A stretch of 49,843 nucleotides of DNA, from assembly GCA_023957115.1 (NCBI GenBank), contig JAMLHN010000030.1:1-49843 (forward strand), written 5' to 3'. This stretch comes from Thermomicrobiales bacterium (GTDB taxonomy: Bacteria; Chloroflexota; Chloroflexia; Thermomicrobiales; UBA6265). The notes under the pieces were generated by a model. The model did not search any database and was not told where the DNA came from. It saw only the letters and a program-made list of their open reading frames with translations. A program made the position numbers and the translations under genes. Each line of letters opens with the position of its first letter. Within the stretch, counting starts at the first letter, position 1. Shown here in pieces: positions 35,302 through 43,230 of the stretch.

Positions 35302-36384
35302 ATGGCGTATTCGATGCCGCATGCCCAGCCGGTTCCGAATCGGGATCGACTGGCGGTGGTGCTGGGAATCGTGGCCACGATTCTGCTTCTCACCGCACTC
35401 TTGTTGATGAATCGGTTGGAAAGCAGATACGCCTTTATCACGCTTGGGGCATTTGTCGCCGTGAGTGCGGTGTTCCTGGCGATCACGTACTCGAAGCGCC
35501 CATATATCGCCTTTGTCTTCCCGGCCGTTGTCATCTACACGATGTTCGTGATCTTTCCGGCGGGAGCGGCGTTTCGGTACAGCCTGTACAACTGGACCGG
35601 ACTAGGCCCGGCAACTGACTTTATTGGCTTCGCCAATTACACAGAGATCCTTCGCGATGCGCAGTTTCGCGGCGCGCTCTGGAATAACGTTCAGCTCTTT
35701 CTTGCCATTTTTGTGATTCAGAATGTGATTGGTCTCCCGATCGCGCTGGCGTTGGACACCAAGCTGCGGGGACACGAGTTTTACCGGTCTGCGCTCTTCT
35801 TGCCGGTGATCGTCTCGCTCGTTGCGACGGCCTATATCTGGCAGATCATTCTTGGGCCAAACATCGGCATGCTGAACCCGCTGCTCGAGAAGATTGGCCA
35901 ACCTGATTTGCAGCGAGATTGGCTCGCAAACACGTTTCTGACGTTCAAGCTGATCTGGATTGTGCAAGCCTGGCAACACATCGGTGTTCCAATCGTGATC
36001 TATCTGGCCGGGTTGCAGTCGGTGCCGACCGATCTCAAGGATTCTGCCCGTGTCGATGGTGCCAATGGGTGGCAGGTGTTCAAGGGAGTCACCTTTCCCA
36101 TGCTGGCCCCGGCGTTCACAATCGTGACGATCTCGACGTTTATTGGGATGTTCCGCGCCTTCGACATTCCGTACGTTTTGGGCGGTCCGGGCGGTGCGCC
36201 CGACGGGACAACGGATGTCCTGAGTTTGGTGATCTATCGTGAGGCGTTCGGTCTGGGCGGCATCGTCGGAACGCAGTACCGGCAAGGCTATGCGGTGGCC
36301 GCCGGCGTCGTGATGTTCGCATTTCTGATCGTTGCGGTGAGCGTACAGGCGGTGTTCTTGCGGCGGCGGGAGGTGGCGATGTGA
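35302..36384 (+). CDS. sugar ABC transporter permease (MalF/UgpA type)
   Basis: Integral membrane permease of 360 residues with two extra N-terminal helices and six core helices. The EAA loop that docks the ATPase reads DSARVDGANGWQVFKGVTFPML. Typical core segments are RSALFLPVIVSLVATAYIWQIILG and FKLIWIVQAWQHIGVPIVIYLAGL. The ATG at 35302 is used because GGAG lies six bases upstream; an ATG at 35287 sits too close to the terminator. The stop overlaps the next permease start by four bases (GTGA). Confidence 0.92.
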   Translation: MAYSMPHAQPVPNRDRLAVVLGIVATILLLTALLLMNRLESRYAFITLGAFVAVSAVFLAITYSKRPYIAFVFPAVVIYTMFVIFPAGAAFRYSLYNWTGLGPATDFIGFANYTEILRDAQFRGALWNNVQLFLAIFVIQNVIGLPIALALDTKLRGHEFYRSALFLPVIVSLVATAYIWQIILGPNIGMLNPLLEKIGQPDLQRDWLANTFLTFKLIWIVQAWQHIGVPIVIYLAGLQSVPTDLKDSARVDGANGWQVFKGVTFPMLAPAFTIVTISTFIGMFRAFDIPYVLGGPGGAPDGTTDVLSLVIYREAFGLGGIVGTQYRQGYAVAAGVVMFAFLIVAVSVQAVFLRRREVAM

Positions 36385-37262
36385 CGACCGGATCGATCGG
36401 CGTGGAAACCATCCCGCAACCACAGAAGCGAGCGGGGCGTAGCGTGAAAGCGACGTTGGTCCGCCTCGTCATTCACGCGCTGCTGATTCTGGCGGTCATA
36501 TTCGCGCTATTGCCTGTGGTGCTGGCGTTCCTCGCGTCGTTCAAATCGCTTTTCGACTTCTACGACAACCCGCTGGGGCTGCCGGCAACATGGGAATGGC
36601 AGAACTACACCAGCGTCTGGCGAGAGGCTCATATTGCGTCCTATGCGCGCAATAGCGCGATCGTGACCTTCATCTCGGTTCCGCTGATCGTGATGCTCTC
36701 GTGCCTGGCAGGATATGGTCTCACGCGCTATCACTTTCGCTTCAGCCGGACGATCTATCTCTATTTCCTGGCGGGACTTCTGATCCCCATTCAATTGACC
36801 ATTCTGCCGAGCTTGTTGCAGATGAAGGCCTTGTATCTGGTCAACACGCATGCAGGCTTGATCACCTTGTACACCGCACTCGGGTTGCCGTTTTCGGTGT
36901 TTCTGATGGCTGGATTCATGAATTCGATGCCGGGGGAGCTTGCGGAAGCCGCCCGGCTGGACGGGGCCGGAGAGCTGCGGGCGTTCTGGGACGTAGTCGT
37001 CCCACTCACCAAACCGGCGCTGGCCACGGTTGCGATTCTCAATGGCGTCACGATCTGGAATGAGTTCTTTCTTGCGCTCATTCTTTCGCCGGGGACGCCC
37101 ACCCTTCAGGTCGGAATCAATAACCTGCGCGGCTACTACTCGACCGAATGGGGGTACATCTTTGCCGGGGTCATGGTCGCCGCACTTCCGGTGATTCTTG
37201 CCTACATCTTGCTGACCAAACAGTTCATTCGCGGACTCACGGCCGGCGCGCTCAAGGGATAG
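36381..37262 (+). CDS. sugar ABC transporter permease (MalG/UgpE type)
   Basis: Second permease of the pair, 293 residues and six helices. The EAA loop reads EAARLDGAGELRAFWDVVVPLTKPALATV, matching the MalG group, with the helix LIPIQLTILPSLLQMKALYLVNTH. The start is GTG at 36381, overlapping the previous stop in GTGA, with GGGAGG upstream. The last gene of the operon is followed by a degenerate repeat and the convergent SIS gene; no ATPase follows. Confidence 0.92.
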   Translation: MTTGSIGVETIPQPQKRAGRSVKATLVRLVIHALLILAVIFALLPVVLAFLASFKSLFDFYDNPLGLPATWEWQNYTSVWREAHIASYARNSAIVTFISVPLIVMLSCLAGYGLTRYHFRFSRTIYLYFLAGLLIPIQLTILPSLLQMKALYLVNTHAGLITLYTALGLPFSVFLMAGFMNSMPGELAEAARLDGAGELRAFWDVVVPLTKPALATVAILNGVTIWNEFFLALILSPGTPTLQVGINNLRGYYSTEWGYIFAGVMVAALPVILAYILLTKQFIRGLTAGALKG

Positions 37263-37320
37263 CAGACGCGCCGCGTTTACAGTCGATTTCAAAATGGTTG
37301 ACGCTCCGAACCCCTCTGTT

Positions 37321-37370
37321 GTCATCGTGACGAAGGAGGGGCCCGTCCTGAGCAACGCTGAAGGAATCTC
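37321..37370. repeat. degenerate copy of the dispersed repeat family
   Basis: GTCATCGTGACGAAGGAG at 37321 and GTCCTGAGCAACGCTGAAGG at 37345 (running into AATCTC) resemble the GTCATCCTGA...GAAGGATCTC repeat of 13861 and 25899 but are diverged. Confidence 0.45.
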
Positions 37371-37437
37371 CCCGCCGCAGCGGGTGCTCCGACGCCGCAT
37401 ACCTCCGACGATGCGCCCACCGTTCTGCAATCCGCCC

Positions 37438-38112
37438 TTATCGAGCCGGACCGATCCCGATACGGGTCGCACGATACGTCGCGAAACGTTGCAGATTCTC
37501 GGCATGGACACCTGGCATCTGCATGCTGTCCCAGATAAGCGGAGGTGTCCCACGCTCGCAGAGGAGCTCGGTGGCCCACGCAAAGATCATCCACATGACC
37601 AATACCTGCGCCACGCCCGAACCTGGTATCGCGTCGAAACTCCCTTCTCCACTAGCGAAAGTCAACTCGGTGTCTCCATACCGGCCGCCAAGGTCTACGA
37701 CGATATCGGCAACGTCCGACAATCGCTCTCCCGACTCGTGTTCTGGAATGAGCCGAGGGTCGAGTTCGTAAGCAAGCTGGGTCAACGCGACCGACGTTGC
37801 TCCGCGCACACGGCTGATCAACGCAAGCTCCACCGTGAGCGCGGTGGTTCCAGCATTCGTGCCAATGATGACGACATCACCCTGTTCGATTGCCACAGGA
37901 TCGGACAGCTTGTGGACTGCCATCAAGCCTCCGGCTCGATACGTGCATTCGTCGTGGAGACAATGCGTGGTCTCTGCAATCCATACTCGGTGCCCGTCGC
38001 CAATTGCAGTTGCAATTGCAGTGGCCGCCGCACCGATTGCCGTTTCCTGTCCCACGGTCATCTTGGTAAGCCGATCGTGGACTTGAGTCGCGTACCGTTG
38101 TCCCGCGTTCAT
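37438..38112 (-). CDS. SIS-domain sugar isomerase-like protein (UPF0309 type)
   Basis: 224-residue SIS-domain protein, of the kind annotated as sugar isomerase domain-containing/UPF0309. It has GAAATAIATAIGDGHRVWIAET, then the conserved YRAGGLMAVH, DVVIIGTNAGTTALTVELA, and the C-terminal GTPPLIWDSMQMPGVHAENLQRFATY. It probably acts on phosphosugars or binds one as a regulator. It converges on the sugar ABC operon, so its substrate may be the same sugar. GGAG precedes the ATG. The frame in front of it overlaps its start by ATGA, so it is the second gene of a small operon. Codon use is less GC-rich than the surroundings. Confidence 0.82.
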   Translation of the reverse strand: MNAGQRYATQVHDRLTKMTVGQETAIGAAATAIATAIGDGHRVWIAETTHCLHDECTYRAGGLMAVHKLSDPVAIEQGDVVIIGTNAGTTALTVELALISRVRGATSVALTQLAYELDPRLIPEHESGERLSDVADIVVDLGGRYGDTELTFASGEGSFDAIPGSGVAQVLVMWMIFAWATELLCERGTPPLIWDSMQMPGVHAENLQRFATYRATRIGIGPAR

Positions 38113-38438
38113 CCGATTCTCTCCAGCCGAGTGACGTCATCGAGCGTCCAGTGCCCGGATTCTATCGACAGCATCGGATCCGGTAGGTACGGCAATCCAA
38201 ATTCGATTCCAGCGAAACGGTTGACATTCAGCGTATTCCATGAAATGATGATGTCCGGCCCGGTGCGTAAGCGCCGGGTACCGTCTGAGAAAAAGACCCG
38301 AGTGGGGGGATGCGCCAACCTCAGGCGCTCGTGAGAAGAAAGGAGGACGGCCCAATGAATTCGATGCAGAAGATGTACGGCAATAGCAATCTGCATGGTT
38401 CCTATTGCGGTACCGCCGTCCAATCGAATCTCACTCAC
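38109..38438 (-). CDS. unidentified upstream partner of the SIS gene (possibly truncated)
   Basis: A minus-strand frame ends in TGA overlapping the SIS start as ATGA, typical of a coupled gene pair. The last 70 residues look like real protein (GPDIIISWNTLNVNRFAGIEF, LPYLPDPMLSIESGHWTLDDV). Upstream the frame stays open to 39392 but becomes low quality. The GTG at 38438 is only a plausible start and has no ribosome site. It may be a 5'-deleted gene. No family recognised. Confidence 0.35.
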   Translation of the reverse strand: MSEIRLDGGTAIGTMQIAIAVHLLHRIHWAVLLSSHERLRLAHPPTRVFFSDGTRRLRTGPDIIISWNTLNVNRFAGIEFGLPYLPDPMLSIESGHWTLDDVTRLERIG

Positions 38439-38495
38439 CCGGGTATGACTGCCGCAGGCGCCATCTAGGACGCCAGCCGGACACGTCAGAGATCG

Positions 38496-38527
38496 CCTCG
38501 GGTTGAGTATCGACCCGGGGATTTTTG
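38496..38527 (+). terminator. plus-strand hairpin with T-run
   Basis: CCTCGGGT (38496-38503) pairs with ACCCGGGG (38513-38520), one G-U pair, then ATTTTTG. No plus-strand gene ends just before it, so its target transcript is unclear; it may end an RNA that starts in the SIS-partner gene region. Confidence 0.45.
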
Positions 38528-38549
38528 TACCCCAAACGTAATCAAAACG

Positions 38550-38601
38550 CGCGTCACCTGGCCCGTGACGCGTAGGCATCCTGAGCCGGCGCCGGCTCAG
38601 G
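38550..38601. other. paired hairpins in intergenic DNA
   Basis: CGCGTCAC (38550-38557) pairs with GTGACGCG (38565-38572), and a 22-base perfect palindrome (CCTGAGCCGGC and its complement) runs 38580-38601. They follow the hairpin at 38496 and precede an AGGAGGG ribosome-like site at 38622. Confidence 0.5.
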
Positions 38602-38634
38602 GACAACCGTCTGGCACGTTCAGGAGGGAATTCC

Positions 38635-38826
38635 ATGATTCGAAATCGTGTCGCCCCCGGCGGGGGCAAGCTGATGGCGCATTGCGCCGATCGAACCCGC
38701 GGTTCAGGAGTCCTGGTGAGGGCGTCGAGCCGGAAAAACAACCTAAGTGATGATCCAGACCCCGGGCCGAGCGCCCGTGAACATACAGGAGTCAAACTGA
38801 AATGCATCCTCAACAACCATGGCTGA
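38635..38826 (+). CDS. short leader-type frame with strong ribosome site
   Basis: A 63-codon frame starting at an ATG with AGGAGG seven bases upstream (AGGAGGGAATTCCATG). Its product (MIRNRVAPGGGK...) is basic and unrecognised. It overlaps the start of the next small gene by 25 bases. It could be a leader peptide or a chance frame in a structured RNA. Low confidence because codon composition does not argue for coding. Confidence 0.3.
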   Translation: MIRNRVAPGGGKLMAHCADRTRGSGVLVRASSRKNNLSDDPDPGPSAREHTGVKLKCILNNHG

Positions 38827-39041
38827 TGCGTTTGAACGCCGAAGAGCTGCAACGCGATATCGAACGTCAGATGCGGATGCGGCAAGCGCGACAGGCCGGC
38901 GACCGGAACCAGCGTGGGATCGTGAGCCAGTTGCGTCGCTCCATCGGGTCGGCGTTGATTGCGGCCGGCGATCGAATTCAGCCGGATATGAGCTTGCCGC
39001 GGGAACACGATGGCGGGATCGAGGTCGAGCTCGCTCGCTAG
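38802..39041 (+). CDS. small basic helical protein, 79 aa
   Basis: The product is almost wholly helical and arginine/glutamine-rich (NAEELQRDIERQMRMRQARQ, GIVSQLRRSIGSALIAAGDRI), with an amphipathic segment RRSIGSALIAAG. AGGAG is present about 10 bases before the ATG. It looks like the small conserved proteins of unknown role seen in Chloroflexi genomes. It is preceded by about 300 bases of hairpin-rich DNA and followed by another 460-base structured stretch. Confidence 0.6.
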   Translation: MHPQQPWLMRLNAEELQRDIERQMRMRQARQAGDRNQRGIVSQLRRSIGSALIAAGDRIQPDMSLPREHDGGIEVELAR

Positions 39042-39507
39042 TGAATCGCCACCATGCGGGTCAGATCGCGGCCCAACGCCGCCATCTGACCCGCCACCGG
39101 ACCCCCTTGCGTGTGCGTTGCGTCTGGTGCAGCGTGTTCGGCTGCGGCAATCTGAAGAGAGAACGAGGGGTCGTTCGCTGAAACGAGCGGTTGAGCGGGG
39201 AACTTTCTTGACATGCGGCTCGTTCCAACGAAGAGCATCCGAATAGCGTAATGAACCGCCCGGGAGAAGGGGATTGCCCGGGCAGCCCCAAATGACCGCT
39301 GGCCCAAACATGAGGGCCGCAAAGACTAAGGGAAGACAAACGGAGCCCGGAATAGCCTGGCTCCGTTTGTATTTTCCCCGGAGATCGGGCACGATCGCGC
39401 GGGACGAGACAGACGTCGAATCCGCGTCGGCATAGCTTCGGAGGTTCCCCGTGCCCCGCGAGTATCATGCGGACACGATCGACGGCGAGCAGGGAAGCGA
39501 GGGTGTG
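39042..39507. other. hairpin-rich intergenic region, candidate non-coding RNA
   Basis: Arms GCGGGTCAGAT (39056-39066) and ATCTGACCCGC (39084-39094) form an 11-bp stem. Further hairpins are seen in GCTCGTTCCAACGAAGAGC (near 39222), GCCCGGG/CCCGGGC (39257-39283) and GGCCC/GGGCC (39301-39317). They end with the strong terminator at 39336. A TTGACA at 39210 may be a -35 box, with no good -10. No known RNA family could be matched by eye. Confidence 0.5.
39336..39374 (+). terminator. strong rho-independent terminator
   Basis: A 12-base stem ACAAACGGAGCC (39336-39347) and its complement (39359-39370) with an 11-base loop, then ATTTT. It lies about 300 bases past the small gene and 130 before the GNAT start, so it closes the structured transcript rather than the small gene directly. 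Confidence 0.85.
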
Positions 39508-40239
39508 ATGGCAACCGTGCACTATGAGGATCGAATGCGAACCCGGCCGCCATCCGGCGAACCGGTGTCTCCTATGCGCGGGCTGAGCCCGGAGCGTACC
39601 GTGCTCCACGGCGATTACTGCACGCTGGAGACCCTCGACCCCGCGCGCCACGCGGGCGATCTGTTCGCAGCCTCGCACGGTCAGCCGGGTCAGCAGCGCC
39701 TCTGGGACTATCTGCCAGCAGGACCTTTTCCCGATTTCTCCTCGTTCACACAGTGGGTGACCGAATGCGCCGCCTCGAGCGATCCCCTTTTCTATGCCAT
39801 CCGTGACCGGACGACCGGCCGGACGACCGGCATGGCCAGTTATCTCAACATCCATCCGGGGGCGGGTTCGATCGAGATTGGGCACATCATGTTCGGCTCG
39901 CCGTTGCAGAAGACGCCGGCAGCCACGGAAGCACTCTTCTTACTGATGGACTACGCCATGACCGAATTGTCGTACCGGCGTCTGGAGTGGAAGTGCAACG
40001 CCCTCAACGCCCCCTCCCGCAAGGCCGCGAACCGGCTTGGATTCCGCTACGAGGGAACGTTCTATCAGCATCTGATCGTCAAGGGGCACAATCGAGACAC
40101 CGCCTGGTACTCCATTCTCGATCGTGAATGGCCCCGCCTGCGCGCCAATTTCGAACAGTGGCTTGCCGCCGAAAATTTCGATCGTCACGGGTGGCAGAGG
40201 GTCCAGCTCAGCGAGCTCAACAAGCCGCGAGACGAGTGA
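39508..40239 (+). CDS. GNAT-family N-acetyltransferase (RimJ/RimL-like)
   Basis: Acetyl-CoA-dependent acetyltransferase of the acetyltransf_3 type, 243 residues. The core is LFYAIRDRTTGRTTGMASYLNIHPGAGSIEIGHIMFG, then LFLLMDYAMTELSYRRLEWKCNALNAPSRKAANRLGFRYEGTF, which carries the usual LGF and the acetyl-CoA region. The ATG at 39508 is used because AGGG lies just upstream; the GTG at 39451 would add 19 residues. It is preceded by the terminator and converges with the CAP protein gene across the shared hairpin at 40323. Targets of this group include protein N-termini and antibiotics; here unknown. Confidence 0.85.
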   Translation: MATVHYEDRMRTRPPSGEPVSPMRGLSPERTVLHGDYCTLETLDPARHAGDLFAASHGQPGQQRLWDYLPAGPFPDFSSFTQWVTECAASSDPLFYAIRDRTTGRTTGMASYLNIHPGAGSIEIGHIMFGSPLQKTPAATEALFLLMDYAMTELSYRRLEWKCNALNAPSRKAANRLGFRYEGTFYQHLIVKGHNRDTAWYSILDREWPRLRANFEQWLAAENFDRHGWQRVQLSELNKPRDE

Positions 40240-40322
40240 GGCGACGTGCCCCACAGGGGTTGGCCGGGCCTGCGGCGCACTGGATCCTGGACCGAATCGC
40301 ACCCGCGTACACCGAAACGGAA

Positions 40323-40353
40323 AAAGCGGGAGCGTCATCGACGCTCCCGCTTT
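40323..40353. terminator. bidirectional terminator between convergent genes
   Basis: A 14-base stem AAAGCGGGAGCGTC (40323-40336), loop ATC, and exact complement to 40353. Five A at the left give a T-run for the minus-strand gene that ends at 40384; the plus strand has TTT then CGCTGC. Confidence 0.85.
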
Positions 40354-40383
40354 CGCTGCTATCGAATCGTTCGTCCGATCAGC

Positions 40384-43032
40384 CTACGGCATGATCCGGA
40401 CTTCGCTGATGCCGCCAAGCCATTCGGCGCCGGCATCGTTGACGAATACGAAGCGGATGTAACGTGCCGACATCTGCGTGTCGAGCACCGACCATCCTCC
40501 TGCATCGAGGTAAGCAGCGGTCGGGTCGAGATCGACCCAGTTCTCGCCGTCGGAGGAGACGGCCAGATAGATCGTTCCGGATAGACCGTTTGGTCCGGTT
40601 AGCCAGGTGATCTGCGAGAAGGCCGTTTCCTGACCCATATCCAGCACGAACATGGCCAGCGGTTGACCGAGTCCTTCGGCATACCAGGTGGTCGTCTGGT
40701 CCTGGTCGACGAGCACCTGACCCACGTCGGAGTTCGGGCTCCGCTGGATGCGCTCGACGGGCAACCAGGCAGGTGGCTCGATCAGGACGACGCCTTCTGT
40801 GGGTTCCGGTTCGGCCGTTTCCGTCGGAAGCTGCGGTCCGGACACGTCAGGTTCGGGCGTTTCGGTTGGCGGCAGCTCATCCTCATCGGTAACCACGGGA
40901 GTCTGCGTTGGCTCGGATGGCTCGGTGGGAACCAACGGCTCTGTTGGAACTGGTGTGCTCGTCGCCGAAACGGTTGGCTCCGGCGTCGCCGTCCAGACCA
41001 CCGTCTCGGTTGGTTCGTCTTCCGGATACTCGTCCGACGGGTCCGATGGCGTCGGCAATTGTGGACCCTGAACCGTGGGAGTGAGTGACAGGTACGTGCC
41101 AGACGCCCAGCCGTTTCCGATACCGGGCACATTGAGCGGATACCACGTAACCGATCCAGTCATCACACCCGCCCCGGTGATCGTGGCAGCCGTTCCCTTT
41201 GGCGCGACGCCAATGGGCGAGTACCCGGTGCTCGGACCAGTACGAATGTTGAGCCCGGCGGTGGTGTAGACAACCGCACCGACCTGGTAACCGCTCACGG
41301 CGGTGGACGTTGCGGTTGGGGGTGGTCCTTCATCTGCCCCTTCAAGCAGAACGAAGTATTGACCCGCCATCCAGCCCGACCCATACCCTGGGAAGGTGAC
41401 AGGATACCAGGTCAATCCGCCGGCAATGATCGGCAACCCGGTGATCGTACCGCTTGCCGAGGACGGAACAACCGCCACGACGGCCGTGCTTGTCGAAGGG
41501 CCGGACCGCAGATTGACTGAGGTGCGCGGCCGCACGACGTCGCCCGGAATGAACTCTCCCGGAACCCGCGTAATCACCGGCTGTGTGCTGTCGGCGTTCG
41601 GGGTGCTCGTTGCCGCTGGCGTCGACGTGGGGGTTGCCGTGGCAGGAGTATGCGCAAAGTACTCGCCTGCCGCCCAGCCCGATCCATATCCGCTGACTGT
41701 GATGGGATAGAACCAGTAGCCATCGGCGTAGACGGGCGAGCCCGTGACCTGCCCGATCGTACCGCTTGGCATGACGGCGAGTCGCCCATACGAGGTGCCG
41801 GGGCCCGACCGGAGGCTGAGTCCGTTGGTCACCATGAACATCTCGCCGATCGCAAACCCGCCCGGAATGAGCGTTGGTGTGGAGGTGGAGGCCCCGGGTA
41901 CCGTGGTTGCGGTACGAGTCGGAGTCCTGGTGGGCGTTGCGGTGACCGTGCGCGTGGTCGTCGCCGTCGGCGGCGGGGCGCTCGTGCCCGGATCGAAAAC
42001 AGTCACGCTATAGGTAAACGTTTGGCTCGACCCGCCAATGTTCACACCAGAGATGCGGACGGTATAGGTCTTGTCGGTGCCTGGGTTTTCCCAGGTCGCC
42101 CAGTCGGCCATGCCGTTCAGTCGGAAGACAATGGTGTTTTCGCCGTATCCGGTTGCGGTCGAAGAATCGATGGTGACCGGAACATTCGAGCCGGCCAGCG
42201 TGACCGTGACCGAGGCGCCGCCGAAGTTCGCGCCGGGGTAGGAGAACGTCCATCGTGGGAAGACGACCTGATAGGGCACGTAGCCTGCCGGCGGCCAGGC
42301 AACATACCCATCCCGCGTGGACGGCCGTGGGCCGTTGACGTTCGAGTCCCAGACCCAGATCGAGTTGGCCGAGCTATAGGATCCGCTCGACGGAATGTCA
42401 CCGGTTCCAAACGATTGCGTTTGGGGGAAGAGAAGCCAGCGGCGATGCCCAGCGGCGGCGTTTCCACCACCCGCATCTTTCATATACGCGTCAACCGCTC
42501 CAACACCGTACGCGCCGAGCGCAATGTTCGAGCTCGCGGCCGCCTGGGCGCCAGAAGAGGTGTAGCATGCCCAACTCGACGATGGAGAGTGGCTGAGCTG
42601 ATTGTTCCGGCTGAACATCAGCGATGCTTGCTGATTCGAGGCACTGGACTGGACCGCAACTCCGATATTGGACGGAACGCCGGCCATAGCCCGGTAATAT
42701 GCGACGCGGTTGATCACCGATTCCTTGAATGCCGTACTGGTCGTCCCGGCGTTACAACTCGCGTGCGAGCCGGTCCAGCCGATAGCGGCCTGGCCGGTGT
42801 AGTAGCTGTAGTAGAAACTTGCCGACGCGGCACGAGAAGACGTATCCACCGATGGAACCGCCGCCGCTGCGACAATATCGGTACCCGATGCGGCAATGGT
42901 GGCTCCGTCCGCCAGATATGGAGCCTCCCCCAGAATGGGATCATCCTGAGCAATTGCCTGATCGAAAGGAAACACCAGAAGACTTGCAGCTGCCAGCCAA
43001 ACTGCAAGTCCCAACGCAAAGACGCGACGCAT
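40384..43032 (-). CDS. secreted CAP-domain protein with three SH3-like repeats and discoidin domain
   Basis: Large exported protein of 882 residues. A signal peptide (residues 1-28) is followed by a CAP/SCP domain (about 100-200: INRVAYYRAMAGVP, SNQQASLMF, LSHSPSSSWACYTSSG, GHRRWLL), a beta-sandwich region to about 345, and a Thr/Pro-rich linker. Three bacterial SH3-like repeats follow at about 395-460, 495-560 and 583-650, each with LxLRSGPSTSY-type and GYGSGWxAGxYF motifs. Then come a long acidic Pro/Thr/Glu linker (652-750) and a C-terminal F5/8-type-C/discoidin domain (VERIQRSPNSDVGQVLVDQD, QTTTWYAEG, GISEVRIMP). It is probably a cell-wall- or surface-binding protein. GGAGG precedes the ATG. 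Confidence 0.9.
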   Translation of the reverse strand: MRRVFALGLAVWLAAASLLVFPFDQAIAQDDPILGEAPYLADGATIAASGTDIVAAAAVPSVDTSSRAASASFYYSYYTGQAAIGWTGSHASCNAGTTSTAFKESVINRVAYYRAMAGVPSNIGVAVQSSASNQQASLMFSRNNQLSHSPSSSWACYTSSGAQAAASSNIALGAYGVGAVDAYMKDAGGGNAAAGHRRWLLFPQTQSFGTGDIPSSGSYSSANSIWVWDSNVNGPRPSTRDGYVAWPPAGYVPYQVVFPRWTFSYPGANFGGASVTVTLAGSNVPVTIDSSTATGYGENTIVFRLNGMADWATWENPGTDKTYTVRISGVNIGGSSQTFTYSVTVFDPGTSAPPPTATTTRTVTATPTRTPTRTATTVPGASTSTPTLIPGGFAIGEMFMVTNGLSLRSGPGTSYGRLAVMPSGTIGQVTGSPVYADGYWFYPITVSGYGSGWAAGEYFAHTPATATPTSTPAATSTPNADSTQPVITRVPGEFIPGDVVRPRTSVNLRSGPSTSTAVVAVVPSSASGTITGLPIIAGGLTWYPVTFPGYGSGWMAGQYFVLLEGADEGPPPTATSTAVSGYQVGAVVYTTAGLNIRTGPSTGYSPIGVAPKGTAATITGAGVMTGSVTWYPLNVPGIGNGWASGTYLSLTPTVQGPQLPTPSDPSDEYPEDEPTETVVWTATPEPTVSATSTPVPTEPLVPTEPSEPTQTPVVTDEDELPPTETPEPDVSGPQLPTETAEPEPTEGVVLIEPPAWLPVERIQRSPNSDVGQVLVDQDQTTTWYAEGLGQPLAMFVLDMGQETAFSQITWLTGPNGLSGTIYLAVSSDGENWVDLDPTAAYLDAGGWSVLDTQMSARYIRFVFVNDAGAEWLGGISEVRIMP

Positions 43033-43230
43033 TTCGACATCCTCCCTGGGGTTGGCCTCAAGGAACCACGCCTGCACATACGCAATTCCTTTTTTCTGAG
43101 TCCGTTCACCTTACCTGAATTGATGCAAGCAGGCAACGAATGGGTTGCCGAAAACATGCTCGATTGGGCATAAGACACCTCCAGCGTCCGCGTTCCTGGG
43201 CGTGAGTCATCGTTCGAGGCGGGATACGGT

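Noticed and set aside
39245..39335. c-di-GMP-I or ydaO-type riboswitch
   Set aside because: A GCAAAG stretch resembles the c-di-GMP-I core but the tetraloop hairpin and the rest of the consensus are missing, so only a generic structured region is reported.
38439..39392. Upstream extension of the minus-strand frame before the SIS partner
   Set aside because: Arg/Pro/Ser-rich sequence with no coding character and antisense to the small Arg-rich gene; only the last part is considered.
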